Assembly (NCBI GenBank): GCA_000437235.1
Contig: FR897038.1
Location: 1-18,294, forward strand
Reading direction: 5' to 3'
DNA length: 18,294 bases
From: Coprobacillus sp. CAG:826
GTDB taxonomy: Bacteria > Bacillota_I > Bacilli_A > RFN20 > CAG-826
The position numbers were made by a program, and so were the translations under genes. The notes under the pieces were generated by a model, which saw only the letters and a program-made list of their open reading frames with translations, was not told the DNA's origin and made no database searches. Shown piece by piece: positions 6,922 through 15,358 of the stretch. Position 1 is the first letter of the stretch. The number at the start of each line of letters is the position of its first letter.

Positions 6922-8370
6922 TTATAGATTTTTCAAAGCATGATATAGCTTTTTAAATACACAATACTTTCTATCATAGTAATCTTTTTTATCTGGATTA
7001 GGTTTAATGCCACCAGAAACTTTTATAATATGACTAACAGCATCTCCCACTGAGGCATATTTTCCGTCTCCTACCATGGCTAAAATAGCTGCTCCATAGG
7101 ATGGACCTTGATTGGTTTTTAAAGTATATACGGGAATTTCTAATACGTCTGCAATAACTTGTTTCCAAGTATTTGATTTTGCACCACCCCCACATATGGT
7201 GGTTTTGGTGGGGATAATTCCATTTTCTTTAGCAACTTCTAAGCAATCTTTAATGGCAAAAGCAACACCCTCTAAAATAGACTTCGACATTTGACCTCTC
7301 GTAGTAATGGAAGATAAATTAATGAAAGCGCCACGGGCGTTCACATCATTATGTGGCGATCTTTCTCCATTTAAATAGGGGAGAAAAACGACATTAGAAT
7401 CTTCTAATATACTTTCGTCATGAGCGTAATCTTTTGTGCTTAATATTTGTTCAAGCCACCAACTTCTAGCGCTTGCAGCGGATAAAATACATCCCATTAA
7501 ATGATATTTTCCGTTTGCATCACAAAAACTATGAAGAGCATTCATTTTATCGACGACAAAGTGGTCACTAGGTAAAAAGATAGTTCCACTCGTGCCTAAA
7601 GAAATATTACAATCTTCATTTTTTATTGTGCCAGTGCCGATTGCGGCAGCAGCATTATCGCCCGCCCCTGCAATAATCTTTATTTCTTGATTGAGACCTA
7701 ATTCATTTAAAATAGATTGTTTTAAATAGCCAACTACCTCAAAAGACTCATATAGTTTTGGCAATTGATTTTCGCTAATATGGCATATTTCTAGCATTTC
7801 TTTTGAATATTTTCTATTTTTGACATCTAGCAATAATAAGCCAGATGCATCAGAAGTGTCTGTAGCAAAAATGCCTGTAAATTTATAAATCAAATAATCT
7901 TTAGGAAGCATGATTTTACTGATTCTATCAAATATCTCTTTTTCATTATGATATACCCATAAAATTTTAGGAGCAGTAAATCCGGCAAAAGCAATATTTC
8001 CAGTATAGGATGATATTGTTTTTTTCCCTATTTCATTATTTAAATAATTCGTTTCATCAATTGCCCTAGAATCATTCCATAAAATGGCCGGACGTAAGAT
8101 ATTATCCGCATAATCTAACATAACAAGTCCATGCATTTGTCCGCCAAAAGATATAGCTCTAATTGAATCTTTATCTTGTTGATGTATTAATTCCTTTAAA
8201 GCTTCCATCGTACTTTTATACCATAACTCTGGATTTTGCTCCGAATAATTTTCTTTCATTTGTATGCAAGGATACGTTTTGCTTACTTCTTTAAGAATAT
8301 TACCTTGCTCATCCACTAATAAAAGTTTAACACCACTTGTTCCAAGATCAATTCCAATATATGTATCCAT
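6922..8370 (-). CDS. xylB: Xylulokinase (FGGY family)
   Basis: Phosphorylates D-xylulose to D-xylulose 5-phosphate, feeding the pentose phosphate pathway. The 482 residues match the family length. YIGIDLGTSGVK at the N-terminus (D8) is the FGGY ATPase-fold phosphate loop, GGQMHG near residue 76-81 is characteristic of xylulokinases, and GAGDNA carries the probable catalytic base D238. A GGGAKS segment in the C-terminal half is the second nucleotide-binding site. The start was placed at the ATG at 8370 because ACCTCCC (8375-8381), a strong ribosome binding site on the minus strand, lies just upstream; a longer in-frame start at 8397 would place that site inside the gene. It is the last gene of a four-gene operon, 41 bases after the aldolase. 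Given the neighbouring lyxose/mannose isomerase, its substrate is probably D-xylulose, but a related ketose cannot be excluded. Confidence 0.92.
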   Translation of the reverse strand: MDTYIGIDLGTSGVKLLLVDEQGNILKEVSKTYPCIQMKENYSEQNPELWYKSTMEALKELIHQQDKDSIRAISFGGQMHGLVMLDYADNILRPAILWNDSRAIDETNYLNNEIGKKTISSYTGNIAFAGFTAPKILWVYHNEKEIFDRISKIMLPKDYLIYKFTGIFATDTSDASGLLLLDVKNRKYSKEMLEICHISENQLPKLYESFEVVGYLKQSILNELGLNQEIKIIAGAGDNAAAAIGTGTIKNEDCNISLGTSGTIFLPSDHFVVDKMNALHSFCDANGKYHLMGCILSAASARSWWLEQILSTKDYAHDESILEDSNVVFLPYLNGERSPHNDVNARGAFINLSSITTRGQMSKSILEGVAFAIKDCLEVAKENGIIPTKTTICGGGAKSNTWKQVIADVLEIPVYTLKTNQGPSYGAAILAMVGDGKYASVGDAVSHIIKVSGGIKPNPDKKDYYDRKYCVFKKLYHALKNL

Positions 8371-8374
8371 TGTG

Positions 8375-8381
8375 ACCTCCC
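8375..8381 (-). promoter_or_regulatory. Ribosome binding site fixing the xylB start
   Basis: GGGAGGT on the minus strand, 4 bases upstream of ATG 8370. It lies downstream of the alternative start at 8397 and so argues for the shorter protein. Confidence 0.8.
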
Positions 8382-8411
8382 GTTGAATAAAAAACAAATT
8401 AAAACATGTAA

Positions 8412-9257
8412 TTATTTCATCTTAGCAAATACTTTCATGGCCTCTTTAACATTTTCTTTCATAGCTTTCATAGCTTCATAAACAACATCATGGAAATATA
8501 ATGTTCTATTTGATTCAATGACTTCTTTGGCTTTCAAATATCCGGCTTTAGACATATAAGAATAATAATTTATTTTTCTTATGCCAGCATCAATAGCTTT
8601 TCTAAATCCTTCATCGCTCACACCGCTTCCACCATGCATAACAAGTGGTAAATGGGTAGAGGCCCTACATTCTTCAATTACTTTGAAATTTAGCTTTGGT
8701 GCAGCTTTATAAAAGCCATGCGAGGTTCCAAAGCATACTGCTAAAGCGTCAACACCTGTTTCTTTTACAAATTCTGCCGCTTCTTGAGGGTTAGTATAGA
8801 AGTTTTCTGGATTCATTTCTACTTCGCTACCATCTTCATTTGTGGCTAATCTTCCAAGTTCAGCTTCCACAGATACATTTAAGGCATGGGCTTTTTTTAC
8901 AACTTCTTTCGTCATTTTAACATTTTCTTCATAAGGTAACGCGGAAGCATCGATCATAACGGAAGTGAAGCCAAGTTCTAAAGCGCGATCAATCATTTTC
9001 ATGCTCACACCATGATCTAAATGTACACATACAGGTACTTTAGCGTTTTTTGCTACTGCAAGCATGACTGGGGCAACTAAACTTATATCATTAAAAACAT
9101 TATGTACTTCGGCATGTGCCAAAATAACGGGGACATTTAATTCCTCTGCTGCAGAAATAATGGCTTGTATTGAATCAAGACCAGTTGCATTAAATGAGCC
9201 AATAGCAATTTTTCTATCTTCGGCTATTTTTAATATTTCTTTTAAATTTACTAACAT
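8412..9257 (-). CDS. Class II (zinc) ketose-bisphosphate aldolase family protein
   Basis: Class II aldolases cleave fructose- or tagatose-bisphosphate, or related ketose phosphates, into dihydroxyacetone phosphate and an aldehyde. The 281 residues match the short FbaA/GatY/KbaY type. HLDHG holds the catalytic D81 and zinc ligand H82. E133 lies in the EAELG segment, GTSHG provides H180 and HGGSG provides H208, so the metal site is complete. The segment after the phosphate-binding strand reads KINYYSYM, where most family members have KIN followed by I/V-x-T-D/E, so the substrate pocket near the second phosphate may differ. This is why no gene symbol is given. It starts 2 bases after the isomerase stop with a GGTGA-type binding site and is followed by xylB. 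The aldolase fold is certain; fructose 1,6-bisphosphate, tagatose 1,6-bisphosphate or a 1-phosphate ketose are all possible substrates. Confidence 0.88.
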   Translation of the reverse strand: MLVNLKEILKIAEDRKIAIGSFNATGLDSIQAIISAAEELNVPVILAHAEVHNVFNDISLVAPVMLAVAKNAKVPVCVHLDHGVSMKMIDRALELGFTSVMIDASALPYEENVKMTKEVVKKAHALNVSVEAELGRLATNEDGSEVEMNPENFYTNPQEAAEFVKETGVDALAVCFGTSHGFYKAAPKLNFKVIEECRASTHLPLVMHGGSGVSDEGFRKAIDAGIRKINYYSYMSKAGYLKAKEVIESNRTLYFHDVVYEAMKAMKENVKEAMKVFAKMK

Positions 9258-9259
9258 AA

Positions 9260-9814
9260 TTATTCACCTACTTCTGGAATTCTTTTGATTCTTTGATCAC
9301 GGAATAAATCCGACTCATCTCTACTTTTTGTTGAGAATTCAGAGATAACTGCTCCTTCTTTACCTGCTTGAAACCAATGCCATGTATTCGGACAGAGAGT
9401 ATATTGTTCTCCAGCATGTAATATAATTTCGTGAAATACTGTAACATCGGTTGGTGGAATTTTTCCTTTTATATTTTCTTTTTTTCCTTCGCCACTGACA
9501 TATAAATAACATGTGCCATATCGCACTCTAAATGTTTCTTCTTTTCCATCATAATGATGACCATTTTGATCAATACCATCGATGTGAATATGTTCTGGAC
9601 ATGTTTGCCAAGGCAATACCACCATTTCTTTCGCGCAAACTCTTTCAGTGTTTACGTAAACGACTAACTGTAAGCCGACATTTTTCATGTCATTGAGTCC
9701 AAAATCACTAACCTCAATTTTTTCTTTTTCTTCTTCAGTTAAGATAATATGGGCTTTTTCATAGAGTTCAAGAGCCTGCTTTTTAAACTCTTCGTATGTT
9801 TTTTTTGTAATCAT
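9260..9814 (-). CDS. D-lyxose ketol-isomerase (cupin-fold), probably also acting on D-mannose
   Basis: D-lyxose isomerases interconvert D-lyxose and D-xylulose with a divalent metal in a cupin barrel; characterised members often also convert D-mannose to D-fructose. The 184 residues fit the family. CPEHIH gives metal ligands H75 and H77, KEETFR gives E92/E93, and NTWHWFQAG gives H146, completing the cupin 2His-Glu-His site. The conserved SEFSTKSRDESD block near residue 158-169 is also typical. The start overlaps the kinase stop as ATGA (9811-9814), and the aldolase begins 2 bases after its stop, so expression is coupled. Upstream of the ATG is a purine-rich AGGAAAGGA-type site. Given the divergent alpha-mannosidase, mannose-to-fructose isomerisation is an attractive but unproven role; with xylB beside it, lyxose-to-xylulose fits too. 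Confidence 0.85.
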   Translation of the reverse strand: MITKKTYEEFKKQALELYEKAHIILTEEEKEKIEVSDFGLNDMKNVGLQLVVYVNTERVCAKEMVVLPWQTCPEHIHIDGIDQNGHHYDGKEETFRVRYGTCYLYVSGEGKKENIKGKIPPTDVTVFHEIILHAGEQYTLCPNTWHWFQAGKEGAVISEFSTKSRDESDLFRDQRIKRIPEVGE

Positions 9815-10818
9815 AAAATATTTTCCTTTCCTGTATCCATAATTTCTTTGATCTTATCGAAACTTGTTGCGCCACTGATTGAATCCTTGGCATATAAATT
9901 AAACATTGCTGAAGCATGTCCTATTTTTACAATTTCTTCGTCGGTTAAGTTGTTTAATAACCCATAGAGAGCACCGGCCAAAAAAGCATCACCAGCGCCA
10001 ACAGAAGAGACAATACGTGATTTATCAACGACAAAAGAAGGAATAATTTTAATGTTATTTCCCTTTCTTTTTATGATTCCCATTTCTGGTGAATGAATGA
10101 TGACAGTGTCTTGGACGCCTAATTGGAATAATTTTTCTATGATTTGTATTAAATTCTCTTTAATCAAATTTCCAAAATGATCTCTAGGTTCAATGCCTGT
10201 TATTCTTCCACTTTCAATTTCATTAATTACGACATAATCACAATATTTTAGTGATGGAATGACGACTTCTTGAAAACGATTTCCTTCCTCACTAACAACA
10301 TCAATGGAAGTCTTGATGCCTTTTTTTCTTACTTTACATAAAAATTCTGCTAGATTTGTGCCATATTTATCATTTTTTTCGTCAAATTGTGGAAGAAGCA
10401 ATAAATATCCAATGTGTAAGATATCACAATCTAAAGACTCCATATGGATGTCTTCTAGATTAAAATAATCATTTGCGCCCCCATATTGAAAAAATGTTCT
10501 TCTTCCTTGAGCGTCAACCATGCAATCGGTATAGGATGTAGCGTGTTCTGTATCAATGATTACCTTTGAAGTATCAATATGAAATTTTTTATATTCCTTT
10601 AAAATAAATTTTCCTTTGTCATCATTACCGATTCTTCCAATTACGGAAACCGCAATTTCATTATCGATGGCCTTTAGGTCAATAGAAGTATTACAAGCGG
10701 ATCCACCAACGCTATACGATTCGGTTCTAATTTTGCTTAACATACCTAATGAGGGGTATATATCCATGAGTTTATTAGCATCCACAATCATATTTCCACA
10801 GAATGTAATTTTCTTCAT
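9811..10818 (-). CDS. PfkB/ribokinase-family sugar kinase
   Basis: A 335-residue PfkB-family kinase that phosphorylates a sugar hydroxyl with ATP. The N-terminal signature appears as SVGGSACNT (GG at 38-39) and the C-terminal signature as SSVGAGDAFLAG, with catalytic base D277 in the GAGD anion hole. A TSYTD segment near residue 94-98 and a GAND segment near 114 are substrate-lid features of one PfkB branch, but the exact sugar cannot be read. The start was set at ATG 10818 because AAGGTGA (10823-10829) precedes it directly; an in-frame start 36 bases further up would translate through the ribosome binding site and into the operator. First gene of the operon, it ends in a 4-base overlap with the isomerase. 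Plausible substrates are fructose, or a ketose phosphate destined for the aldolase. Confidence 0.87.
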   Translation of the reverse strand: MKKITFCGNMIVDANKLMDIYPSLGMLSKIRTESYSVGGSACNTSIDLKAIDNEIAVSVIGRIGNDDKGKFILKEYKKFHIDTSKVIIDTEHATSYTDCMVDAQGRRTFFQYGGANDYFNLEDIHMESLDCDILHIGYLLLLPQFDEKNDKYGTNLAEFLCKVRKKGIKTSIDVVSEEGNRFQEVVIPSLKYCDYVVINEIESGRITGIEPRDHFGNLIKENLIQIIEKLFQLGVQDTVIIHSPEMGIIKRKGNNIKIIPSFVVDKSRIVSSVGAGDAFLAGALYGLLNNLTDEEIVKIGHASAMFNLYAKDSISGATSFDKIKEIMDTGKENIL

Positions 10819-10822
10819 TAAA

Positions 10823-10829
10823 TCACCTT
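10823..10829 (-). promoter_or_regulatory. Ribosome binding site fixing the pfkB-type kinase start
   Basis: AAGGTGA on the minus strand, 4 bases upstream of ATG 10818. It supports the 335-residue rather than the 347-residue form. Confidence 0.75.
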
Positions 10830-10836
10830 CTTTTTT

Positions 10837-10856
10837 ATTTGACAACGTTGCCAAAT
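10837..10856. promoter_or_regulatory. Palindromic operator, probable LacI-family repressor site
   Basis: ATTTGACAAC followed directly by GTTGCCAAAT is a 20-bp palindrome with one mismatch and a central CG, the classical layout of LacI-family operators. It lies just downstream of the minus-strand -10 box, about +4 to +23, so a bound protein would block the kinase operon. The divergent lacI-type gene is the natural candidate binder. A CcpA cre-like match (TG...CG...CA) is partial, so carbon catabolite control is an alternative. Confidence 0.75.
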
Positions 10857-10866
10857 CTCTATTTTT

Positions 10867-10895
10867 ATAATATAATGATTTTGTAGCATTTACAA
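10867..10895 (-). promoter_or_regulatory. Promoter of the kinase-isomerase-aldolase-xylB operon
   Basis: On the minus strand, TTGTAA (10895-10890) is separated by 17 bases from TATTAT (10872-10867). The transcription start is expected near 10860, immediately before the operator. Confidence 0.65.
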
Positions 10896-10917
10896 TATCA
10901 TATTTAATTTTTATAAT
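10889..10917 (+). promoter_or_regulatory. Promoter of the lacI-mannosidase-esterase operon
   Basis: TTTACA (10889-10894), a 17-base spacer and a perfect TATAAT (10912-10917). Its -35 overlaps the -35 of the divergent promoter. The expected start, near 10924, lies after the upstream ATG at 10921, which argues for translation from 10945. Confidence 0.7.
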
Positions 10918-10931
10918 TGAATGTACTATTT

Positions 10932-10938
10932 GGTGGGG
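10932..10938 (+). promoter_or_regulatory. Ribosome binding site fixing the lacI-type start
   Basis: GGTGGGG, 6 bases before ATG 10945. It lies inside the longer form that would begin at 10921. Confidence 0.7.
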
Positions 10939-10944
10939 AAATTT

Positions 10945-11922
10945 ATGGTAACAATTATTGAAGTAGCAAAAAAAGCGAAGGTATCTCCTTCAACAGCATC
11001 GCGGTATGTTCGTAATCCGGATGTCGTAAGTAAAGAAAAAGCAAAAAGGATTAAAGCAGCAATAGAAGAATTGGGATATGTCCCTAATATTGGCGCATCC
11101 GTTTTGAAAAGTAATGTTTCTAACATGGTGGGTTTGGTATTACCTAATACTTATAACTATCTTTTTTCAAGTGTCGTCTGTCATCTTGCAAGTAGATTAA
11201 ACGACCATAATATGAAATTATTGGTGCTTTATTCTTCAGATTTTGAAGAGATGAAAGAGCATATTAGGACACTCGTATGTTTAAGGTGTAATTCTATAGT
11301 TTATCTTCCAGAGCGGAGAAGTCATACAATTACAAATTTAACAATCTCAAATGATGTTTATCCGTTACAACTATTTATTGATGCTTCTCCAGTGTTTGAT
11401 TCTATTGTTGTTGATGACTTTTATGGTACATATATTGCCACAAAGGAACTATTAAAAAAGGGAAATAAGAACATTGCCCTTGTAGATGGTGATAACGCTG
11501 TTTTCCAAAAAAGAAAAGAAGGTATGAAAAAAGCTTACGAAGACTTAAAGGTACCTTTTGAGGAAGAAAAACAAATATGTGCTTTAGGTGTTCATACGGA
11601 CGTTATCGATTTTGTATCAAAACACATATATAAGAATAATAATGATGCAATTATTGCCGTCACTGAAACGATTGCCCAACAAGTGTGCCTTGCTTTGCAA
11701 CAAGCGGGTAAATCCATTCCCAATGACATTTCTTTAATTGTCTATGATGACTCCCCTTGGGCAAAACTTGCAAATTATTCCGTAATTGCTCATCCAATTG
11801 ATGAATTAGTAAATGACATTGTGCAATTGGTTTTAAATCGTGAAACAAGAGGGGAAAAAGTAAATAAATTGATATTACATCCAATGTTTTTAAAAAGAGG
11901 TTCCATTAAAGATAGGGAGTAA
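10945..11922 (+). CDS. LacI-family transcriptional regulator of the sugar locus
   Basis: A 325-residue LacI-family DNA-binding protein. The N-terminal helix-turn-helix spans residues 4-23 (TIIEVAKKAKVSPSTASRYV), followed by the hinge helix ASVLKSN, whose leucine normally wedges into a central CG of the operator. The remainder is the periplasmic-binding-protein-like sugar-sensing core. The start at 10945 is chosen for three reasons: GGTGGGG lies 6 bases upstream, the predicted transcript begins near 10924, and LacI proteins usually begin directly at the helix-turn-helix; an upstream in-frame ATG at 10921 fails these. It is divergent from the kinase operon and is followed 4 bases later by the mannosidase. 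It probably represses the minus operon through the 20-bp palindrome and may affect its own shared promoter region. The effector is unknown, probably a sugar or sugar phosphate from the pathway. Confidence 0.9.
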   Translation: MVTIIEVAKKAKVSPSTASRYVRNPDVVSKEKAKRIKAAIEELGYVPNIGASVLKSNVSNMVGLVLPNTYNYLFSSVVCHLASRLNDHNMKLLVLYSSDFEEMKEHIRTLVCLRCNSIVYLPERRSHTITNLTISNDVYPLQLFIDASPVFDSIVVDDFYGTYIATKELLKKGNKNIALVDGDNAVFQKRKEGMKKAYEDLKVPFEEEKQICALGVHTDVIDFVSKHIYKNNNDAIIAVTETIAQQVCLALQQAGKSIPNDISLIVYDDSPWAKLANYSVIAHPIDELVNDIVQLVLNRETRGEKVNKLILHPMFLKRGSIKDRE

Positions 11923-11926
11923 AATT

Positions 11927-14536
11927 ATGAAAATTAATCTATTTGATTCATTAAAAGCTAATGCTAAAAACAAAAACAATAGCAGAATCTTTGCAGAGTT
12001 AGAAATTGTAATTGAAATTAATAAAATCCATAATAACAAATTTGAGAGTTTAATTGACTCCGCAATTGAATACCTATCTAAACAATATCAAATCAATGGA
12101 GCAATTACAAAAAAAGATGTCTTTAAAGTCGAAAGTTTATTAGCGGACTTGAGTCCCATCATCAAACAATACAAAGTTATTTGTTTAGGACACGCTCATA
12201 TTGACGTGAACTGGATGTGGGGAATTGATGAAACAGTAAATATCACTATGAACACTTGGGAGACTATGCTTAATTTAATGGATATGTATCCTGAATTTAC
12301 TTTCGCTCAATCGCAAGCCTATTTATATGACTTAATGGCTAAGTATCGTCCAGATTTGATTAAAAGAATTAAAAAACATATTAAAACGGGTCAATGGGAA
12401 TTAACATGCTCAACGTATGTAGAAAATGACCGTAATTTGATTTCTTTAAATTCTTTTAATCAACAGTTTGAATTTGCCAAAAAAAGAATTGCAGAAATTT
12501 TTTCAATCAAAGATAGTGAAATAGATATTGATTTTGAACCAGATACTTTTGGTCATAGTGAATTTACACCAGAGGTTTTAGCAAATCATGGCATAAAGTA
12601 TTATTATCATTGTCGTGGTAATCAGGAAGTGCCTATTTATCGGTGGCATGCTCCATCTAATAAAAACGTTTTAGTTTATCGTGAGCCAAGGTGGTATTTA
12701 GGGCAGATTGAAGATACGGATTTTGATTATGTGCCATCATTTTGCCATGAAAATAATATCAATTATGCTTTGAAAGTTTATGGGTGCGGTGATCATGGTG
12801 GTGGAGCGACTATACGTGATATTGAACGATTAAAAGATATGCAGAAATGGCCTTTAATGGTAGATATTCAATTTGGGACATTGCATGATTTCTTCAAAAA
12901 AATCGAAAAAAAGACGGATATTAAAGATGTCTATCATGAACAAAACTTTGTATTTACAGGATGCTATTCTTCATGCTATGAAATCAAAAAGGCTAACGCG
13001 CAATTTGAAAGAGCTTTGCATAACGCTATGATATTTACGAGTCTAGATAAAACACGAAAATATAATTTTGATGAAGCTTTAACTTGTTATCTTCCTATTC
13101 ATTTTCATGATATTATCACGGGTTCTACCGTAACGAAAGGAAAAGACTTTGCTATGAGCCAATGTCAAGTTGGTTTATGCAATACGGGAACAAATAAACA
13201 GGAAGCGTTAAGAAATCTAGCAAGACAAATTGACACGATGTTCATACTTCCAAAAGTAACATTAGATAAAGAAAACTTAGCTGTTGGAGCGGGGAATGGT
13301 TATAGAATATCTGAAAACAACTTTGCTATATCTCAAGGATATGGCACAACTCGGGCCATTGCGGTCTTTAATCCGTCTAACAAACCACGTAGAGAAGTTG
13401 TCACATTTGAAATATGGGATTACTATGGTGATGTAAGAAAACTCGGCGTTTTTGATTATCAAGGATTTGCTATTCCTTTTTCTATTAAAGAAGTTCAACC
13501 ATCATTTTATTGGTATCATAACTGCCATATTATATCTGTTTATGCGCATATTCCAGCGTTAGGCCATAACACCTATATTGTTAAGCCGGTTGAAAAAGAT
13601 TTAGGTTTACCACCCTATATGGTAAATCCACGTAAAGAGCAAGAAAAAGGCGATTTCATTCTTGAAAATGAATTTGTTCGTGCTGTTTTTGATAGTCAAA
13701 CGTTGAATTTGAAATCATTTATGTGCATGGGCGAAGAAACACTTAAAGGCGAGTCTTTCTTTGAATTAGTTAAAGAAGATACCACTGACTATATGACTGC
13801 TTGGTATATGGGACGAATGAAGGAAAAAACTAAGCTAAAAAACATTACGTTAATTCCAGGAAGTTTTTATCAAAACGAAACAAGTCAAGGCTTTGCTTAT
13901 ACTGCTGAAGTCGGTGAATCGAGATTTAGAATGAATGTTTCTCTAGATCGCGGTGATTTATCTATTCAATACAATATTCACTTGTTCTTTAAAGAAGAAG
14001 GAAATTATCCAACGGGAATTCCTCAAATTCGATATTATCTAAATAGTATAGACGATAATCAAGTAACATGTGATGTCCCCGGAGGTTTCATAGAGCGAGC
14101 GAAATGCAATATGCCTCAGCCTTGTGTTAGTTTAATGACCACTTCTAAAGTTGGAATATTTGCAAGTGGCTTACATGCTTTTAGATTTGATGATTGTGGT
14201 ATTTATGTAACTTTGATTAGAAATAGTGTTGATCCCTACTATAACCCAGAATTAGGTGAGCATGACTTTACTTTTAGAATCTTCGCAAATAAGGATTTAC
14301 ATTATCAATGGGAAAGTTATACATATAACTTAGAAACGATAGCTTTAAATAGACAAAAAGGTAGTGTTCTTCCATTGCACCAATATCTGCAAGTGGATGA
14401 TCGATTAATTCTTCAATCCATCTGTAATGGTGAAATTGTTGTCACTTCAATTTCTGATAAAGACGAAGAGTATCTAATTAATCAAAAACCGTATATCATT
14501 AAAGCAAAAGAAACAAAGAAAATTAAATATGAATAA
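11927..14536 (+). CDS. Alpha-mannosidase, glycoside hydrolase family 38, cytoplasmic
   Basis: GH38 enzymes are zinc-dependent retaining alpha-mannosidases. The 869 residues match bacterial family members of about 850-900. After an N-terminal helical region of about 85 residues, the catalytic domain opens with HAHIDVNW (zinc ligands H91 and D93). The nucleophile is D206 in EPDTFGHS, and HFHD (H394, D395) supplies the remaining metal ligand region, followed by the helical middle domain and the C-terminal beta-sandwich domains. No signal peptide is present, so it acts inside the cell on imported oligosaccharides, as known streptococcal GH38 enzymes do. GGGAG at 11915-11919, inside the end of the regulator gene, serves its start. 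It overlaps the esterase gene by 8 bases. Linkage preference (alpha-1,2, -1,3 or -1,6) cannot be read here. Released mannose could go to the isomerase of the divergent operon. Confidence 0.92.
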   Translation: MKINLFDSLKANAKNKNNSRIFAELEIVIEINKIHNNKFESLIDSAIEYLSKQYQINGAITKKDVFKVESLLADLSPIIKQYKVICLGHAHIDVNWMWGIDETVNITMNTWETMLNLMDMYPEFTFAQSQAYLYDLMAKYRPDLIKRIKKHIKTGQWELTCSTYVENDRNLISLNSFNQQFEFAKKRIAEIFSIKDSEIDIDFEPDTFGHSEFTPEVLANHGIKYYYHCRGNQEVPIYRWHAPSNKNVLVYREPRWYLGQIEDTDFDYVPSFCHENNINYALKVYGCGDHGGGATIRDIERLKDMQKWPLMVDIQFGTLHDFFKKIEKKTDIKDVYHEQNFVFTGCYSSCYEIKKANAQFERALHNAMIFTSLDKTRKYNFDEALTCYLPIHFHDIITGSTVTKGKDFAMSQCQVGLCNTGTNKQEALRNLARQIDTMFILPKVTLDKENLAVGAGNGYRISENNFAISQGYGTTRAIAVFNPSNKPRREVVTFEIWDYYGDVRKLGVFDYQGFAIPFSIKEVQPSFYWYHNCHIISVYAHIPALGHNTYIVKPVEKDLGLPPYMVNPRKEQEKGDFILENEFVRAVFDSQTLNLKSFMCMGEETLKGESFFELVKEDTTDYMTAWYMGRMKEKTKLKNITLIPGSFYQNETSQGFAYTAEVGESRFRMNVSLDRGDLSIQYNIHLFFKEEGNYPTGIPQIRYYLNSIDDNQVTCDVPGGFIERAKCNMPQPCVSLMTTSKVGIFASGLHAFRFDDCGIYVTLIRNSVDPYYNPELGEHDFTFRIFANKDLHYQWESYTYNLETIALNRQKGSVLPLHQYLQVDDRLILQSICNGEIVVTSISDKDEEYLINQKPYIIKAKETKKIKYE

Positions 14537-15320
14537 GAAAGTGGATGTTATTGTTTTATTTGGTCAATCAAATATGGAAGGATATTCCTTAGCTAGTTAC
14601 CTTCCAAAAGAAAAATTTGATTTCTATCAGCATGGATTTCAAAATATAAAAATGTGTTATGAATGTAATTGGTCAAACATAAGTATTGATTTTGTCCCAG
14701 TAAAACTTGGGCAAGGCTTTCATGATAGAAAACTTCGTTTTGGTCCTGAAATTGGTATAGCTGAAGAAATAAGTAGGCAAAAGCCAAATAAAGAAGTGTA
14801 TATAATTAAATATACTTTGGGTGGTACTCGGTTTAAAGAGCATTGGAATATAAAAGATGGTTTCTGCTATTATTATTTTAAAAAACATATTAAATATGCA
14901 TTAGATTTATTAATAAAAAAAGGTTTAGTTCCATGCATTAAAGCCGTAGTTTATATGCAAGGAGAATCAGACTCTGAGCATATAGAAGATGCTTTAGAAT
15001 ATGAGAAGAATGAATGGGAATTAATTCAGGATGTTTTTCAATTCATTGCGCCTTATAGCATAGAAAAAACGATATTCTTAGATTGTGGCGTGTTAAATAT
15101 TGTGGATTGTTTTCCTTTATATCAAGAAACTAATAAGGCTAAGATAAAAAACGCGAATAAAGATCAACGGATTGTGTATTTATCCACGATTGATTTAGGA
15201 CTTACGGCAACTAAAGAACGTCCAGAAGAAATTGATTACGCACATTATGATAGCGGTTCAATGCTGATTTTTGGACAAAAAATTGCGGATATTCTTCTCA
15301 ACAGGAAATTGCTAGATTGA
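14529..15320 (+). CDS. SASA-type carbohydrate esterase (sialate O-acetylesterase / CE6-like)
   Basis: The 263-residue protein has the SGNH-like SASA fold used by sialate O-acetylesterases and CE6 acetylxylan esterases to remove acetyl groups from sugars. The nucleophile is S14 in FGQSNMEG, GG at 98-99 contributes the oxyanion glycine block, QGESD at 144-148 is the third conserved block, and DYAH at 236-239 gives the catalytic Asp and H239. No signal peptide is visible, so it acts in the cytoplasm. The start overlaps the mannosidase stop by 8 bases and lacks a strong ribosome binding site, implying translational coupling. It ends with tandem stops TGA TAA. The pairing suggests that the imported glycan is acetylated and must be deacetylated before or during mannosidase action; this substrate link is inference. 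Confidence 0.85.
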   Translation: MNKKVDVIVLFGQSNMEGYSLASYLPKEKFDFYQHGFQNIKMCYECNWSNISIDFVPVKLGQGFHDRKLRFGPEIGIAEEISRQKPNKEVYIIKYTLGGTRFKEHWNIKDGFCYYYFKKHIKYALDLLIKKGLVPCIKAVVYMQGESDSEHIEDALEYEKNEWELIQDVFQFIAPYSIEKTIFLDCGVLNIVDCFPLYQETNKAKIKNANKDQRIVYLSTIDLGLTATKERPEEIDYAHYDSGSMLIFGQKIADILLNRKLLD

Positions 15321-15358
15321 TAAGAACATAGCGTATTTCCTAACTAAATTATTATAAC

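Noticed and set aside
10921..10944. Upstream in-frame ATG for the LacI-type regulator
   Set aside because: It lies before the predicted transcription start and has no ribosome binding site; the family start and GGTGGGG favour 10945.
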